In this document: positions 19,504 through 28,145 of the stretch, piece after piece
How the letters are laid out: every line of letters starts with the position of its first letter
How positions within the stretch are numbered: position 1 is the stretch's first letter
NCBI RefSeq assembly: GCF_002979555.1
Contig: NZ_PCOZ01000003.1
Span: forward strand, 1 to 64,000
Direction of reading: 5' to 3'
DNA length: 64,000 nucleotides
DNA from: Pseudomonas sp. MYb60
GTDB lineage: Bacteria; Pseudomonadota; Gammaproteobacteria; Pseudomonadales; Pseudomonadaceae
Made by a program: the position numbers and the translations under genes
Notes under the pieces: model-generated
What the model saw: only the letters and a program-made list of their open reading frames with translations
Database searches by the model: none
What the model was told of the DNA's origin: nothing

Positions 19504-20516
19504 GGGGCAGCCTGCATAGGTTGAGAGACGACAGGGAGGGTGATGCTGGGAAAGTGCGGCAGCAGGTATTCAGCCATCTCATCGATAACTTCAGCGGCAG
19601 GGCGGCGTTGCGGCTTGAAGTGCAGGGCAACGTGACCCACCCCCTGATCCTGTTGGCGTTTCCAGTGCTCGATGAGTGCATTACGCCCGGCGCGCAGTAC
19701 CCGGCCGGCCTGCACGGGATGGTTCGGATCGCGATCCAGGTCAAACAACGTGCCGTAGCCGTAGGGTTTGTGCACATCGTTGCCACAGACGGCACGCCAG
19801 CGTTCGATCACCTGGGGAATCAGCGCAGGGTTGGAGGTGTAGGAGAGAAGCCCGTCACTGTGTTCGCCGATCCATTCCTGCGTTTGGCCGGCGTGGCCGA
19901 CGATAAGGGTGGGCAAGCGCGTCCCGACAGGTTTTGGCACCAGGTCAATTTCACCGTTCAACTGGCCATAGAAACGCGATGTATGTCTGGCCCAATGGCT
20001 TTGCGTGGTCGCGCGAATGATATCCAGCGCGTCGCGAAAGCGTTCGGCGCGGTTATCAAAATCCAGGCCGAACGCCGGGTATTCGATCGGCCGGTCGCCG
20101 GTGGCCAGCCCCAGGATGAATCGCCCGCCCAGCAATTGGTCCACGCTGGCAGCCTGCTTGGCGACAATCAGTGGATCGCGCAACGGCAGGACGATACCCG
20201 CCGTGCCAATCGCAATATGCTTGGTCACGGCCGCCAGGTAGCCGGCATAGACCAATGGATCGAGGATCTGGCCGACATCCCCGAAGTTAGGGTCATAGAA
20301 CGGTACATCGCGCAGCCAGATTGCGGAGAAGCCAGCTTCGTCCACACGTTGAGCCATCTGCGCGTGATCTTGCAGGGTAGGGCCCGGGCTGTTCGGGTAG
20401 CTTTCCAGTGGGGCAATAAAACCGAAGGTCAAATGCCCTTGTTTGAATACGCGGGCATAGCCCGGGTGCTGCTGTAGCTCCGGAGCGATTACGCGTGCGC
20501 AAGGTTGAGAGGTCAT
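19500..20516 (-). CDS. LLM-class flavin-dependent oxidoreductase (luciferase-like)
   Basis: 338 residues with bacterial-luciferase features: FGFIAPLESYP (about 31-41), IWLRDVPFYDPNFGD (about 66-80), GTAGIVLPLRDPL (about 104-116), LGGRFILGLATGDRPIEYPAFG (in two parts LGGRFILGLATGD and RPIEYPAFG) and IVGHAGQT (about 212). It belongs to the small-subfamily LLM enzymes often found in oxidative-stress or sulfur and aromatic gene clusters. It is the first gene of a five-gene operon and diverges from a LysR gene across a 158-base promoter region. The start has no strong ribosome-binding site. Confidence 0.87.
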   Translation of the reverse strand: MTSQPCARVIAPELQQHPGYARVFKQGHLTFGFIAPLESYPNSPGPTLQDHAQMAQRVDEAGFSAIWLRDVPFYDPNFGDVGQILDPLVYAGYLAAVTKHIAIGTAGIVLPLRDPLIVAKQAASVDQLLGGRFILGLATGDRPIEYPAFGLDFDNRAERFRDALDIIRATTQSHWARHTSRFYGQLNGEIDLVPKPVGTRLPTLIVGHAGQTQEWIGEHSDGLLSYTSNPALIPQVIERWRAVCGNDVHKPYGYGTLFDLDRDPNHPVQAGRVLRAGRNALIEHWKRQQDQGVGHVALHFKPQRRPAAEVIDEMAEYLLPHFPSITLPVVSQPMQAAP

Positions 20517-20674
20517 CGGGGTACGCTCGTAGTAGCGGATGGCGGTGACATTGAAGGCGAGATGCGCGCCATAAAGTCACGATGGAGGGGACTATAGGCG
20601 CTATGATTGGAAAGAAAAACAGGATTAAATTCCGATCATTTGTGAAAATAACGCTCAAATAACTGAGGCTGTTC

Positions 20675-21556
20675 ATGGATCATTTCGGCGCGCTCAGCGC
20701 ATTTGTTCAGGCGGCACATACCCGCAGTTTCACTGAGGCCGGGCGCAGAACCGGGGTATCTTCCTCGGCTGTTGGAAAGGCGGTGGCGCGGCTGGAGGAA
20801 GAGTTGGGCGTGCGGCTGTTTCATCGCTCTACCCGCGCGATTACCTTGACGGCGGAAGGCAGCCTTTTCCTGGAGCGTTGTCAGCGGATTTTTGCGGAAT
20901 ATGAAGTCGCCAAGCGCGAGCTGACTCAAGCGGCCGGCAACCCTCAAGGCAAATTGCGCCTCGGCTTGCCACAACTGGGCATGCGGTTGATGCCTCATTT
21001 GATTGCGTTTCAGCAGGCGTATCCAGAGGTGGAATTGGAACTGGAGTTCAGTGATCGCCTGGTGAATGTGATTGAGGAAGGCTTCGATGCCGTGATGCGC
21101 ATCGGCGAAGTCGATGACTCGCGGCTGATGATGCGTAAGCTCAACGGCTACAGCCACCGCTTGGTGGCATCGCCAGACTACCTTGCGCGTCGAGGTGTCC
21201 CTGCGCGGCCGACAGACCTTTCGAACCATGCTTGCCTGCGATACCGCTATCCCACCAGCGGAAAGCTTGATCCTTGGCCATTGGTGACGAAGAAAGGGCA
21301 AGACGCGCTGGAGCTGGGCCAATCGGCAACGTCGAACGCGATTGAAGCCTTGCTGGCAATGGCTGAAGCGGGGCAGGGCATCGCCTGCCTGCCCGACTTT
21401 TTTATCGAGGATGCCATCGCGGCAGGGCGTTTGGTGCCTGTATTGGACCGGTACATCAGCGATCACCGCACGTTCAGCATCTTGTGGCCGTCGAGCCGAC
21501 AGCCGCTGCCCAAGATCAAGGCGTTTGTCAGTTTCATGGCCTCACGCCTGACGTGA
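20675..21556 (+). CDS. LysR-family transcriptional regulator
   Basis: 293 residues. The N-terminal helix-turn-helix (SFTEAGRRTGVSSSAVGKAVARLEEELGVRLF, core SSSAVGKAV) is typical, with a CrgA-like effector domain (LRLGLPQLGMRLMPHL). It is divergent from the LLM/TIM-barrel operon, and LysR proteins commonly control the adjacent divergent operon. The effector is unknown. In the shared promoter region I see no perfect dyad. Confidence 0.9.
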   Translation: MDHFGALSAFVQAAHTRSFTEAGRRTGVSSSAVGKAVARLEEELGVRLFHRSTRAITLTAEGSLFLERCQRIFAEYEVAKRELTQAAGNPQGKLRLGLPQLGMRLMPHLIAFQQAYPEVELELEFSDRLVNVIEEGFDAVMRIGEVDDSRLMMRKLNGYSHRLVASPDYLARRGVPARPTDLSNHACLRYRYPTSGKLDPWPLVTKKGQDALELGQSATSNAIEALLAMAEAGQGIACLPDFFIEDAIAAGRLVPVLDRYISDHRTFSILWPSSRQPLPKIKAFVSFMASRLT

Positions 21557-21632
21557 ACCGCTGCAGCGCGCCAAACGCAACTGCCGACGCACTGGTTGAC
21601 CAGGGCGCCGGCAGCGGTTGCGTAAGGCTCAA

Positions 21633-22034
21633 TCACGCATTGTTGGATGGCTTGGCCGCAAAAGCGCCTTCACCCAGCAATGCAACGACCAGTGCAGTCA
21701 CACTCAAGTAGATTGGATATTCCCAGCCGCCATTGGCGTTGGTGAAGCTCCAGCCGTTACCGAAGTGCACGGTTGCCGCGACAAACAGCTGGACCACTGC
21801 CAGTGCCGCTACCCAGCGTGCATACACGCCCAATACCAGCATCAGGCCGCCGATCACTTCGAATGCCATGACCGGATAAGCCAGGAAGCCTGGAAAACCG
21901 ATGGACTCGAAAAAGCCTGCGGTGCCGGCTGGCGTGAACACCAGCACTTTGGTCAAACCGTGGGCGATGAACATGATGCCGAGGGCCAGGCGCATCACGA
22001 ATGCAGCGTAGGGTGCAGTGCGAGAGTCAATCAT
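21633..22034 (-). CDS. DoxX-family membrane protein
   Basis: 133 residues from MIDSRTAPYA; AAGGAG eight bases upstream fixes the start. Four hydrophobic segments are visible (about 8-28, 45-67, 70-90 and 103-123), with the DoxX core RLALGIMFIAHGLTK and a GFPGFLAY loop. DoxX/CatD-type proteins are small inner-membrane proteins associated with thiol and quinone stress. It is the last gene of a four-gene minus-strand operon with an esterase, a DODA-type dioxygenase and an NADPH reductase-like protein. Confidence 0.87.
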   Translation of the reverse strand: MIDSRTAPYAAFVMRLALGIMFIAHGLTKVLVFTPAGTAGFFESIGFPGFLAYPVMAFEVIGGLMLVLGVYARWVAALAVVQLFVAATVHFGNGWSFTNANGGWEYPIYLSVTALVVALLGEGAFAAKPSNNA

Positions 22035-22051
22035 GGTGTAGCTCCTTTTAT

Positions 22052-22723
22052 TTAGTTGGCAAGGGACAGCGTGTGGCTTAGCCATTGAGAGAAATCGGCC
22101 AGTTCTTCACCGATAATCTCGTGGGCCATGTTGTAGAAATGGGTTTCGTGTTTGACGCCGATGCGATCCAGCCAGGCATCTGCCTCGCTCGCCCAGTCAA
22201 TCGGCAGGACAGCGTCCTGGTGGCCGTGGGCGATGAACGCCGTGACCGACTTGAGGCGTTCGGCTGAGGCGATCCGGGGGGCAATTTCGCGCAGCATGCG
22301 GCCGCTCAATATCGCAAAGCCCGCCACCAGTTCCGGCTCGGTGACGCCCAGGCTCGCACTCATGATGCCGCCCTGGCTGAAGCCTGCGATGACCGTCGGC
22401 AAGGCAGGTAGCGCTTCGATAAACCGCTGCAACAGCAGGCGGCTGGCTTCCGCCTGTTCCTGGTTGAACGACGGACCATTGCTGGTGAAGTTCACCTGGT
22501 ACCAGGCAAAGCCTTGCGGGCCGACCTGCAAGGGGGCGCGAACCAAAATGACTTCCAGCTCTTCAGGCAGTGATTCGGCCAAGGCAGCAAGATTGCCTTC
22601 GTTCGAACCCACACCGTGCAGCAGAATCAAGCGGCCTTTCGGGGTGAAGGTGCTGCAGCCTTTGCGGAAAAACAGACCCGTCTGTGGTTCGCGGGCTGCG
22701 TCGGAAAATGTAGTGTCACGCAT
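22052..22723 (-). CDS. Alpha/beta hydrolase, phospholipase/carboxylesterase family (MhqD-like)
   Basis: 223 residues. Oxyanion segment LLHGVGSNEGNLAAL (about 34-48), nucleophile Ser in GFSQGG (about 114-119), acid in HGHQDAVLPIDW (about 168-179) and catalytic His in FYNMAHEI (about 203). The LHGxGSNE pattern is that of the carboxylesterase family containing MhqD. The ATG at 22723 overlaps the stop of the upstream dioxygenase by eight bases, so they are coupled. A TTG six bases upstream is an alternative start. Confidence 0.87.
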   Translation of the reverse strand: MRDTTFSDAAREPQTGLFFRKGCSTFTPKGRLILLHGVGSNEGNLAALAESLPEELEVILVRAPLQVGPQGFAWYQVNFTSNGPSFNQEQAEASRLLLQRFIEALPALPTVIAGFSQGGIMSASLGVTEPELVAGFAILSGRMLREIAPRIASAERLKSVTAFIAHGHQDAVLPIDWASEADAWLDRIGVKHETHFYNMAHEIIGEELADFSQWLSHTLSLAN

Positions 22724-23558
22724 GGTCAATAGTGCCTTGAGTCAGTTGAGTAGGTTCGTAGCCAGTGGACGGGGCCGAGGAGAACAAGTAGCTGTCCATG
22801 GCCAGCACGCCGTAGGTCACGCCGCCCTCCAATACCTGTGTCTCGTAGCCTTCCCCGGCTGCACCGAGGGCGATCAGCAAGGGCAGAAAGTGTTCATCGG
22901 TGGGGTGAGCCCGCTCCGCCGACGGCGCGTACTGCTTGAAGTCCAGCAATTGTCCGGTGTTCCCGTCCTGCAGGGTTTGGGCGGTCCACGCGGCGAACGC
23001 ATCGACGTAGGCAGCACTCTCGCGGGTGGCGCCGCGGAACTCGTACAAGTTGTGGGTCAGGCTGCCTGACGCGACGATCAGCACATTCATATCCCGCAGT
23101 GGCTTAAGCGCGTCGCCCAGCTTCCAGGCCTGATGAGTGTCAAGGCTGGCCGGCATGGAGACCTGCACCACCGGGATATCCGCCTCCGGTGCCAGGTACA
23201 GCAGCGGCACCCAGGCGCCATGGTCCAGGCCGCGTTGAGCGTCCAGTCGCGACTGCCAGCCGGCAGCCTGCAACAGGTCTACGATATGCCCAGCCAGGAC
23301 GGGAGCGCCCGGTGCGGGGTAGCGCAGTTGATACAGTGCGTCGGGAAACCCTCCAAAATCATGGATGGTCGCAGGCGCGGTGCTCGCCGTGACAAGGACT
23401 TCGCCGCGCGTCATCCAATGCGGAGAGAGGACGACGATGGCGTCAGGTCGCGGCAGCTCGCGACCGACCTGAGCCAGGCGGGGACCCGCCAGGCCAGGTT
23501 CGATGGCGAACATTGGAGCACCATGAGACACAAACAGCAGGGGGAAAGGGGTGTTCAT
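22716..23558 (-). CDS. DODA-type extradiol ring-cleavage dioxygenase family protein
   Basis: 280 residues of the class III extradiol (LigB/DODA) fold: metal-binding histidines are visible in VSHGAP (about 12), LSPHWM (about 47) and GLDHGAWVPL (about 118), and a further conserved His in HPTDEHFLPL (about 228). Members open catechol-type rings or act on quinols with Fe(II) or Zn. GGAG precedes the ATG. It is coupled to the esterase downstream and follows the NAD(P)-binding protein by 20 bases. The ring substrate is unknown. Confidence 0.88.
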   Translation of the reverse strand: MNTPFPLLFVSHGAPMFAIEPGLAGPRLAQVGRELPRPDAIVVLSPHWMTRGEVLVTASTAPATIHDFGGFPDALYQLRYPAPGAPVLAGHIVDLLQAAGWQSRLDAQRGLDHGAWVPLLYLAPEADIPVVQVSMPASLDTHQAWKLGDALKPLRDMNVLIVASGSLTHNLYEFRGATRESAAYVDAFAAWTAQTLQDGNTGQLLDFKQYAPSAERAHPTDEHFLPLLIALGAAGEGYETQVLEGGVTYGVLAMDSYLFSSAPSTGYEPTQLTQGTIDHA

Positions 23559-23578
23559 GGTGAAATGCTCCGTTGAGG

Positions 23579-24208
23579 TTACTTGCTAAGCCATACCGGG
23601 GCGATGGACGTGCCCAGGCCGGCGCCATAGCCGAGGTAGATGTTCAGGCCTGCCAACGGCTCCAGGTAGCGAGCGTTGATCAGTGCGCCGGTGTCGACGG
23701 TGTTCCAACCCAGGCTGCGAGCCAGGGCTATGGCCGTCTGCTTGGCGCGTTCACTGTCACTGGCCACGAATACGCTGCCACGCTGGTCATTGGCGAACGT
23801 CGGCCCATCGCCCAGCACCTGAGCAAATAAGGTGTTGAAGGCTTTGACGACCTGGGCCTGTGGCACTGCCTTGGCGATTTCTTCGCTGGCGCTGGTGACG
23901 TGGCCGATGGTCAGCGACATGTAATCGGCGCTGAGCGGGTTGGTGATATCGATGATGACCTTGCCGCTCAGATCGCCCAGGCTCTGCAGCGCCGCGACGG
24001 CGTCTGCGTAGGCCGTGGCAAGCACCACCACATCACTGTCGCCCAGCGCCTGCTCGGCGGTAAAGGCAGTGACCTGTTCGAACTGGGCTGCCAGCGCTTC
24101 TGCTTTCTGGATGTCACGCCCCGTAATACGGACCACGTGACCGGCGCCAGACAGTTGCTTGGCGAACGCTGAACCCATGTTGCCGGTACCCACTACTGTA
24201 ATTTTCAT
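23579..24208 (-). CDS. NADPH-dependent F420-reductase-like oxidoreductase
   Basis: 209 residues beginning with the dinucleotide motif VVGTGNMGSAFA (about 5-16), then TGRD at the end of beta-2, which points to NADP, and VIIDITNP, VVKAFNTLFAQVL and LGWNTVDTG. These are the signatures of the F420H2:NADP oxidoreductase-like family (YbiB/Fno type). Pseudomonas does not make F420, so the role is probably reduction of a small molecule with NADPH. It is first in the operon and divergent from a LysR gene, with AGAGG before its ATG. Confidence 0.85.
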   Translation of the reverse strand: MKITVVGTGNMGSAFAKQLSGAGHVVRITGRDIQKAEALAAQFEQVTAFTAEQALGDSDVVVLATAYADAVAALQSLGDLSGKVIIDITNPLSADYMSLTIGHVTSASEEIAKAVPQAQVVKAFNTLFAQVLGDGPTFANDQRGSVFVASDSERAKQTAIALARSLGWNTVDTGALINARYLEPLAGLNIYLGYGAGLGTSIAPVWLSK

Positions 24209-24317
24209 ATCGACCTCTTAAGCGTTGGTGTGTGTTTCGATGGGCTCAGTTTATAGATTGAGATTTTGAGATAAATAAGGCCAAATGTGATTGATAGTTC
24301 CACTAAGTGAGACAGTG

Positions 24318-25217
24318 ATGGACAGAGCGTTGGAGATGCAGGTGTTCTGCACCGTGGTCGACAAAGGTACTTTCGTAGGCGCGGCCGACACCCTGGAAAT
24401 GTCCAAGGCGGCCATCTCGCGTTATGTGAGTGCCCTTGAGGAACGCCTGGGGGCGCGGCTGCTGCATCGCACCACGCGCAAGCTCTCGCTGACGGAGGAG
24501 GGTAGGCAGTTCTACCATCAGGCACGGGAGGTGCTGGCCCTGATGGATCAGGCAGAGGAGGCTGTATCGTCTGCAGCGCCGGAACCCAGCGGTGTGTTGC
24601 GGGTGAATGCGCCGGTCAGTTTCGGCGTTTTGCACCTTGCGCCGCTGTGGGGGGCGTTCATGAGTGCGCACCCGAACGTTGAGTTGGATATCAGTTTGAA
24701 TGACCGTTTGGTCGACCTGGTGGATGAGGGCTTCGACGCTGCGATACGCATTGCGCGCATGGAGAATTCATCGCTGGTTGGGCGGCGGCTGGCTGGCACG
24801 CGTATGTGCCTGTGTGCGTCGCCCGATTACCTGGCGAGCCATCCCCCGCTGCGTACACTGGCGGACCTGGCTGAACACGGCGTCATCGCCTATACCAACT
24901 TTGCGACGGGTAATGAATGGCAATTCGACGGGCCCGATGGTCGCGTCAGCGTGCGCACCCGGTCGAGCGTGCGCTGCAACAATGGCGATACGTGCCGCAG
25001 TATCGCCCTTGCGGGTGGTGGGATTGCCTTGCAGCCAAGCTTTATGGTCGGTGAGGATTTACGCAGCGGAGCCTTGGTGGAAATCCTGCCTGAATACCGC
25101 TCCATCGAGTTAGGCATTTACGTGGTTTATCCCACGCGCAAGCACCTGGCGAGCAAGGTGCGGGCGCTGATCAGCTTTCTGGCTGAACGGTTCGCCGATC
25201 CCGAGTGGGAGCGCTAG
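24318..25217 (+). CDS. LysR-family transcriptional regulator
   Basis: 299 residues from MDRALEMQVFC. Winged-helix region TFVGAADTLEMSKAAISRYV with the recognition helix KAAISRYVSALEERLG, then the CrgA-type effector domain (LRVNAPVSFGVLHLAPLW). It is divergent from the reductase/dioxygenase/esterase/DoxX operon and is its likely regulator. A start nine codons upstream is possible but lacks a better ribosome-binding site. Confidence 0.88.
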   Translation: MDRALEMQVFCTVVDKGTFVGAADTLEMSKAAISRYVSALEERLGARLLHRTTRKLSLTEEGRQFYHQAREVLALMDQAEEAVSSAAPEPSGVLRVNAPVSFGVLHLAPLWGAFMSAHPNVELDISLNDRLVDLVDEGFDAAIRIARMENSSLVGRRLAGTRMCLCASPDYLASHPPLRTLADLAEHGVIAYTNFATGNEWQFDGPDGRVSVRTRSSVRCNNGDTCRSIALAGGGIALQPSFMVGEDLRSGALVEILPEYRSIELGIYVVYPTRKHLASKVRALISFLAERFADPEWER

Positions 25218-25236
25218 AGGGTTAAATTGACGCGTA

Positions 25237-26190
25237 TCAGGACTGCTGCAAGAAGCTGTGCAGGTCGGCGGCAAACTTTTGTGGATTCTTGAACGCCAGA
25301 AAGTGGTCGCCCTGTTCGGCCTTGTCGTACACATGCAGTACCGAATCGCGGATCACTGAGCTCATCCACCTCTGACTGTCCAGCCAGTCACTGTATTCCC
25401 CGGTGAATATCGCGGTGGGCACGTCGATCTTCGTTTGGATGACGTCTCGCCAATCGTTGGTGACATGATCGAAAAGCACCAGTCCGGTGAACGCCATGTC
25501 GTCGTTTATGGCCGCCTGGACCAGGCTGATTGCATTGTGAAAATATGCTGAGTCGAGTGCCATTGCGCGCTCTAGCACGCGAGTTCGTGAAATCAACTGG
25601 TTGGTCGGTGTCATGTTCACGTAGGCGTCGATCATGCGCTCCGGTGAGGTGGTGAAAGCCCCAGCGTCCAGTCGCTGCTGTTCTGTCCAATCGGCGTGAC
25701 AGTAGACTGAAGGTGCCTGGTCGATAATGCTCAGGGTGCGAATACCTTGGGTTCCGAACAAGTCGATGTACGCCCACATCACCGACGCCCCCATCGACCA
25801 ACCGCAATAGTGCGCTTCAGGCACACCCAGGTGCTCGGCAAACTCTTTGACATCCATGGCATAGCGGGAAATACGGTTGCCCGACGCGGTTTTTTCGGAA
25901 AAGCCCTGGTTGCGCACATCCAGCACATAGACGTGATAGTGCTTGCTGAGGATATGCATGAGGTGAAAATACATCGCACCGTTGGCCGACCAACCCGGGA
26001 TGAAAATCAACGGTTGCCCTTCACCTGCTTCCCAATACGCCAGATTGACGCGGTCACTGGTGCTGAAGCTGCTGACTTTAAGCTCGGGAAAGTCCGAGGC
26101 GCGGAAGGCCTGGCCAATGATTTCGTTGGGAAAGTAAAAGTCTTCGCCGAGCAGGGCGGGGAGTGATTGCTTGATCAGGGGGTACTTCAC
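25237..26190 (-). CDS. Alpha/beta hydrolase
   Basis: 317 residues from a GTG at 26190 with AGGA eight bases upstream. HG-type oxyanion loop IFIPGWSANGAMY (about 63-75), nucleophile Ser in GWSMGAS (about 129-135) and catalytic His in EQGDHFLAF (about 297). This is the haloperoxidase/enol-lactone-hydrolase fold. The open frame extends 70 codons further upstream but that part lacks family similarity and would reach the divergent LysR gene, so the shorter start is preferred. The substrate is unknown; the LysR gene diverging about 105 bases away is the probable regulator. Confidence 0.82.
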   Translation of the reverse strand: MKYPLIKQSLPALLGEDFYFPNEIIGQAFRASDFPELKVSSFSTSDRVNLAYWEAGEGQPLIFIPGWSANGAMYFHLMHILSKHYHVYVLDVRNQGFSEKTASGNRISRYAMDVKEFAEHLGVPEAHYCGWSMGASVMWAYIDLFGTQGIRTLSIIDQAPSVYCHADWTEQQRLDAGAFTTSPERMIDAYVNMTPTNQLISRTRVLERAMALDSAYFHNAISLVQAAINDDMAFTGLVLFDHVTNDWRDVIQTKIDVPTAIFTGEYSDWLDSQRWMSSVIRDSVLHVYDKAEQGDHFLAFKNPQKFAADLHSFLQQS

Positions 26191-26296
26191 GGTCCAATCC
26201 TGTGTCGATTCAAATGACGGTCGAGCGACGATAGGGCTTGGACAGTTCGAGGATAAATACCCAAAATGCCGGAACATTCGAAACGGATTATTGGTA

Positions 26297-27205
26297 ATGG
26301 ATCGTCTGAGCAGTATGGCGGCATTTGTCAAAGCCGTTGAAATGGGGTCATTCAGTGCGGCGGGTGATGCGTTGCAGATGTCGGCGCAACTGATTGGCAA
26401 ACATGTACATCATCTTGAGCAGCACCTCGGTGTGCGCTTGCTCAACCGTACTACGCGCAGGCAAAGCCTCACCGACTTTGGCCGCGAGTTTTACGAGCGT
26501 TGCAAATTCATCCTGGCCGAAGTTGAAACCGCCGAAAACCTCGCAGCGCATACCCAGGCTGCGCCAAGCGGACGACTGCGCATCAACGCGCCCGTCAGTT
26601 TTGGTATGCAGTCCCTTTCGCCCTGCCTGCCGGCCTATATGGAGGCCAATCCTCAGGTGAGCGTAGAACTGAGCCTGGCCAATAGTGCCGTGGATCTGAT
26701 CGATGAGGGCTTTGATGTGGTGTTCAGAGTCGGGGTGTTGGCCGACAGTGGCTTGGTTGCCAAGGCACTGGCACCTTACAGGCTAGTGTTGTGCGCCGCG
26801 CCTTCTTACCTTGAAGGCAAGACCCCGATAGAGACGCCTTGGGACCTGCAGAATCATGAGTGCCTGGGGTTTTCCCACACTGAGTTGCGCACGCATTGGA
26901 CGTTCAATGGGCCTGAAGGAACCGTCGTTGTTCCCGTCGGCAGCCGGTTCATGGCCGATCACGGCGAACCGCTGCTGTGCGCCGCCCTGGCGGGGCTGGG
27001 GATACTGCTCCAGCCAGTGGAACTGGTGCGAAAGTCGCTGCTTGCTGGGGCGCTCGTCACGTTACTGCCGGATTACCCGCCACCCAGTCGCCCTTTGCAC
27101 GTGCTGTATGCCCCCGACCGCCAGCTCACCCCCAAGCTCCGCAGTTTCCTTGACTTCGCCATGCAGAACTTCGGAGCTGACGCCGTAGAACCTGAGTCCT
27201 TTTGA
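26297..27205 (+). CDS. LysR-family transcriptional regulator
   Basis: 302 residues from MDRLSSMAAFVKAVEMGSF. Helix-turn-helix ALQMSAQLIGKHVHHLEQHLG is unusual in having QLIGKHV rather than AVSRxI in the recognition helix, but the rest (GVRLLNRTTRRQSLT) is canonical. The effector domain is of the CrgA type. It is divergent from the alpha/beta hydrolase and upstream of an SDR gene on the same strand. The longer in-frame start at 26171 would overlap the hydrolase and is rejected. Confidence 0.88.
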   Translation: MDRLSSMAAFVKAVEMGSFSAAGDALQMSAQLIGKHVHHLEQHLGVRLLNRTTRRQSLTDFGREFYERCKFILAEVETAENLAAHTQAAPSGRLRINAPVSFGMQSLSPCLPAYMEANPQVSVELSLANSAVDLIDEGFDVVFRVGVLADSGLVAKALAPYRLVLCAAPSYLEGKTPIETPWDLQNHECLGFSHTELRTHWTFNGPEGTVVVPVGSRFMADHGEPLLCAALAGLGILLQPVELVRKSLLAGALVTLLPDYPPPSRPLHVLYAPDRQLTPKLRSFLDFAMQNFGADAVEPESF

Positions 27206-27343
27206 AACAGGCTGTTGTAGATCACCAACCGGAATTGACATTTATCCAGGAGCGGCTAAGCCATACAGTGGCCGCTTTGTTTTCTACATAACGGTAGGAA
27301 CTGATGGCGGGCATAAGGCCCGTACATTCTTGATGGAGAAATG

Positions 27344-28138
27344 ATGAATATCCAACTGAAGACGAAACGCGCGCTGGTTACCGCTTCGACTGGCGGCATC
27401 GGTTTTGCGGTGGCCAAGGGGCTTGCCGAGGCAGGCGCCGCCGTCGTCGTCAATGGTCGCAGTGAAGGCTCAGTGAATGCAGCGGTTGCCCGCCTGCTGG
27501 CAGAAGTGCCGGGGGCCAGTATCAGTGGTGTGGCGGCAGACCTAAGCACCGCGCCAGGAGTGGCAACCTTGTTGGCCGGTATCAGTGATATCGACATTTT
27601 GGTAAACAACGCCGGTATTTACGAGCCGCTGGATTTCTTCGAAGCCGGCGATGACGTGTGGGACGACTACTGGAATACCAACGTGATGTCAGGCGTTCGC
27701 TTGAGCCGTGCGCTGCTGCCTGCCATGGTTGATCGCGGGTGGGGACGGGTGGTGTTCGTTGCGTCCGAGTCGGCACGCAACATTCCTGCGGACATGATTC
27801 ACTATGGCGTCTCCAAGACGGCCCAATTGGCACTCGCCCGTGGTTTGGCGAAACGTGTTGCGGGCAGTGGTGTGACCGTCAATAGCGTGCTGCCAGGCCC
27901 TACGCTGTCGGACGGCGTCGCGGACATGATGAAAGGTGAAGTCGAACGCACCGGCAAATCCCTGGAAGCGGTGGTTGCCGAATTTGTCATGGCGCATCGC
28001 CCAAGCTCGATCATCCAACGCGCTGCCAGCGTTGAGGAAGTGGCTAACATGATTGTCTATGTCTGTTCTACGCAGGCATCGGCCACCACCGGCGCTTCGT
28101 TGAGAGTCGACGGTGGTGTGGTAGACGATATCGTCTAA
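27344..28138 (+). CDS. SDR-family oxidoreductase
   Basis: 264 residues. TASTGGIG replaces the usual TGxxxGIG (about 13-20), a pattern seen in 3-ketoacyl-ACP-reductase-like SDRs. NNAG is at about 86-89, and Ser in VASES (about 144) with YGVSK (about 157-161) complete the catalytic set. NGRS after beta-2 favours NADP. The second of two adjacent ATGs is preferred for its distance to GGAG. No pathway can be assigned; the only neighbours are a LysR gene upstream and a broken transporter on the other strand. Confidence 0.86.
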   Translation: MNIQLKTKRALVTASTGGIGFAVAKGLAEAGAAVVVNGRSEGSVNAAVARLLAEVPGASISGVAADLSTAPGVATLLAGISDIDILVNNAGIYEPLDFFEAGDDVWDDYWNTNVMSGVRLSRALLPAMVDRGWGRVVFVASESARNIPADMIHYGVSKTAQLALARGLAKRVAGSGVTVNSVLPGPTLSDGVADMMKGEVERTGKSLEAVVAEFVMAHRPSSIIQRAASVEEVANMIVYVCSTQASATTGASLRVDGGVVDDIV

Positions 28139-28145
28139 CCGGCCT

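Noticed and set aside
26191..26400. N-terminal extension of the alpha/beta hydrolase
   Set aside because: It would overlap the start of the divergent LysR gene, and the added residues do not fit the fold.
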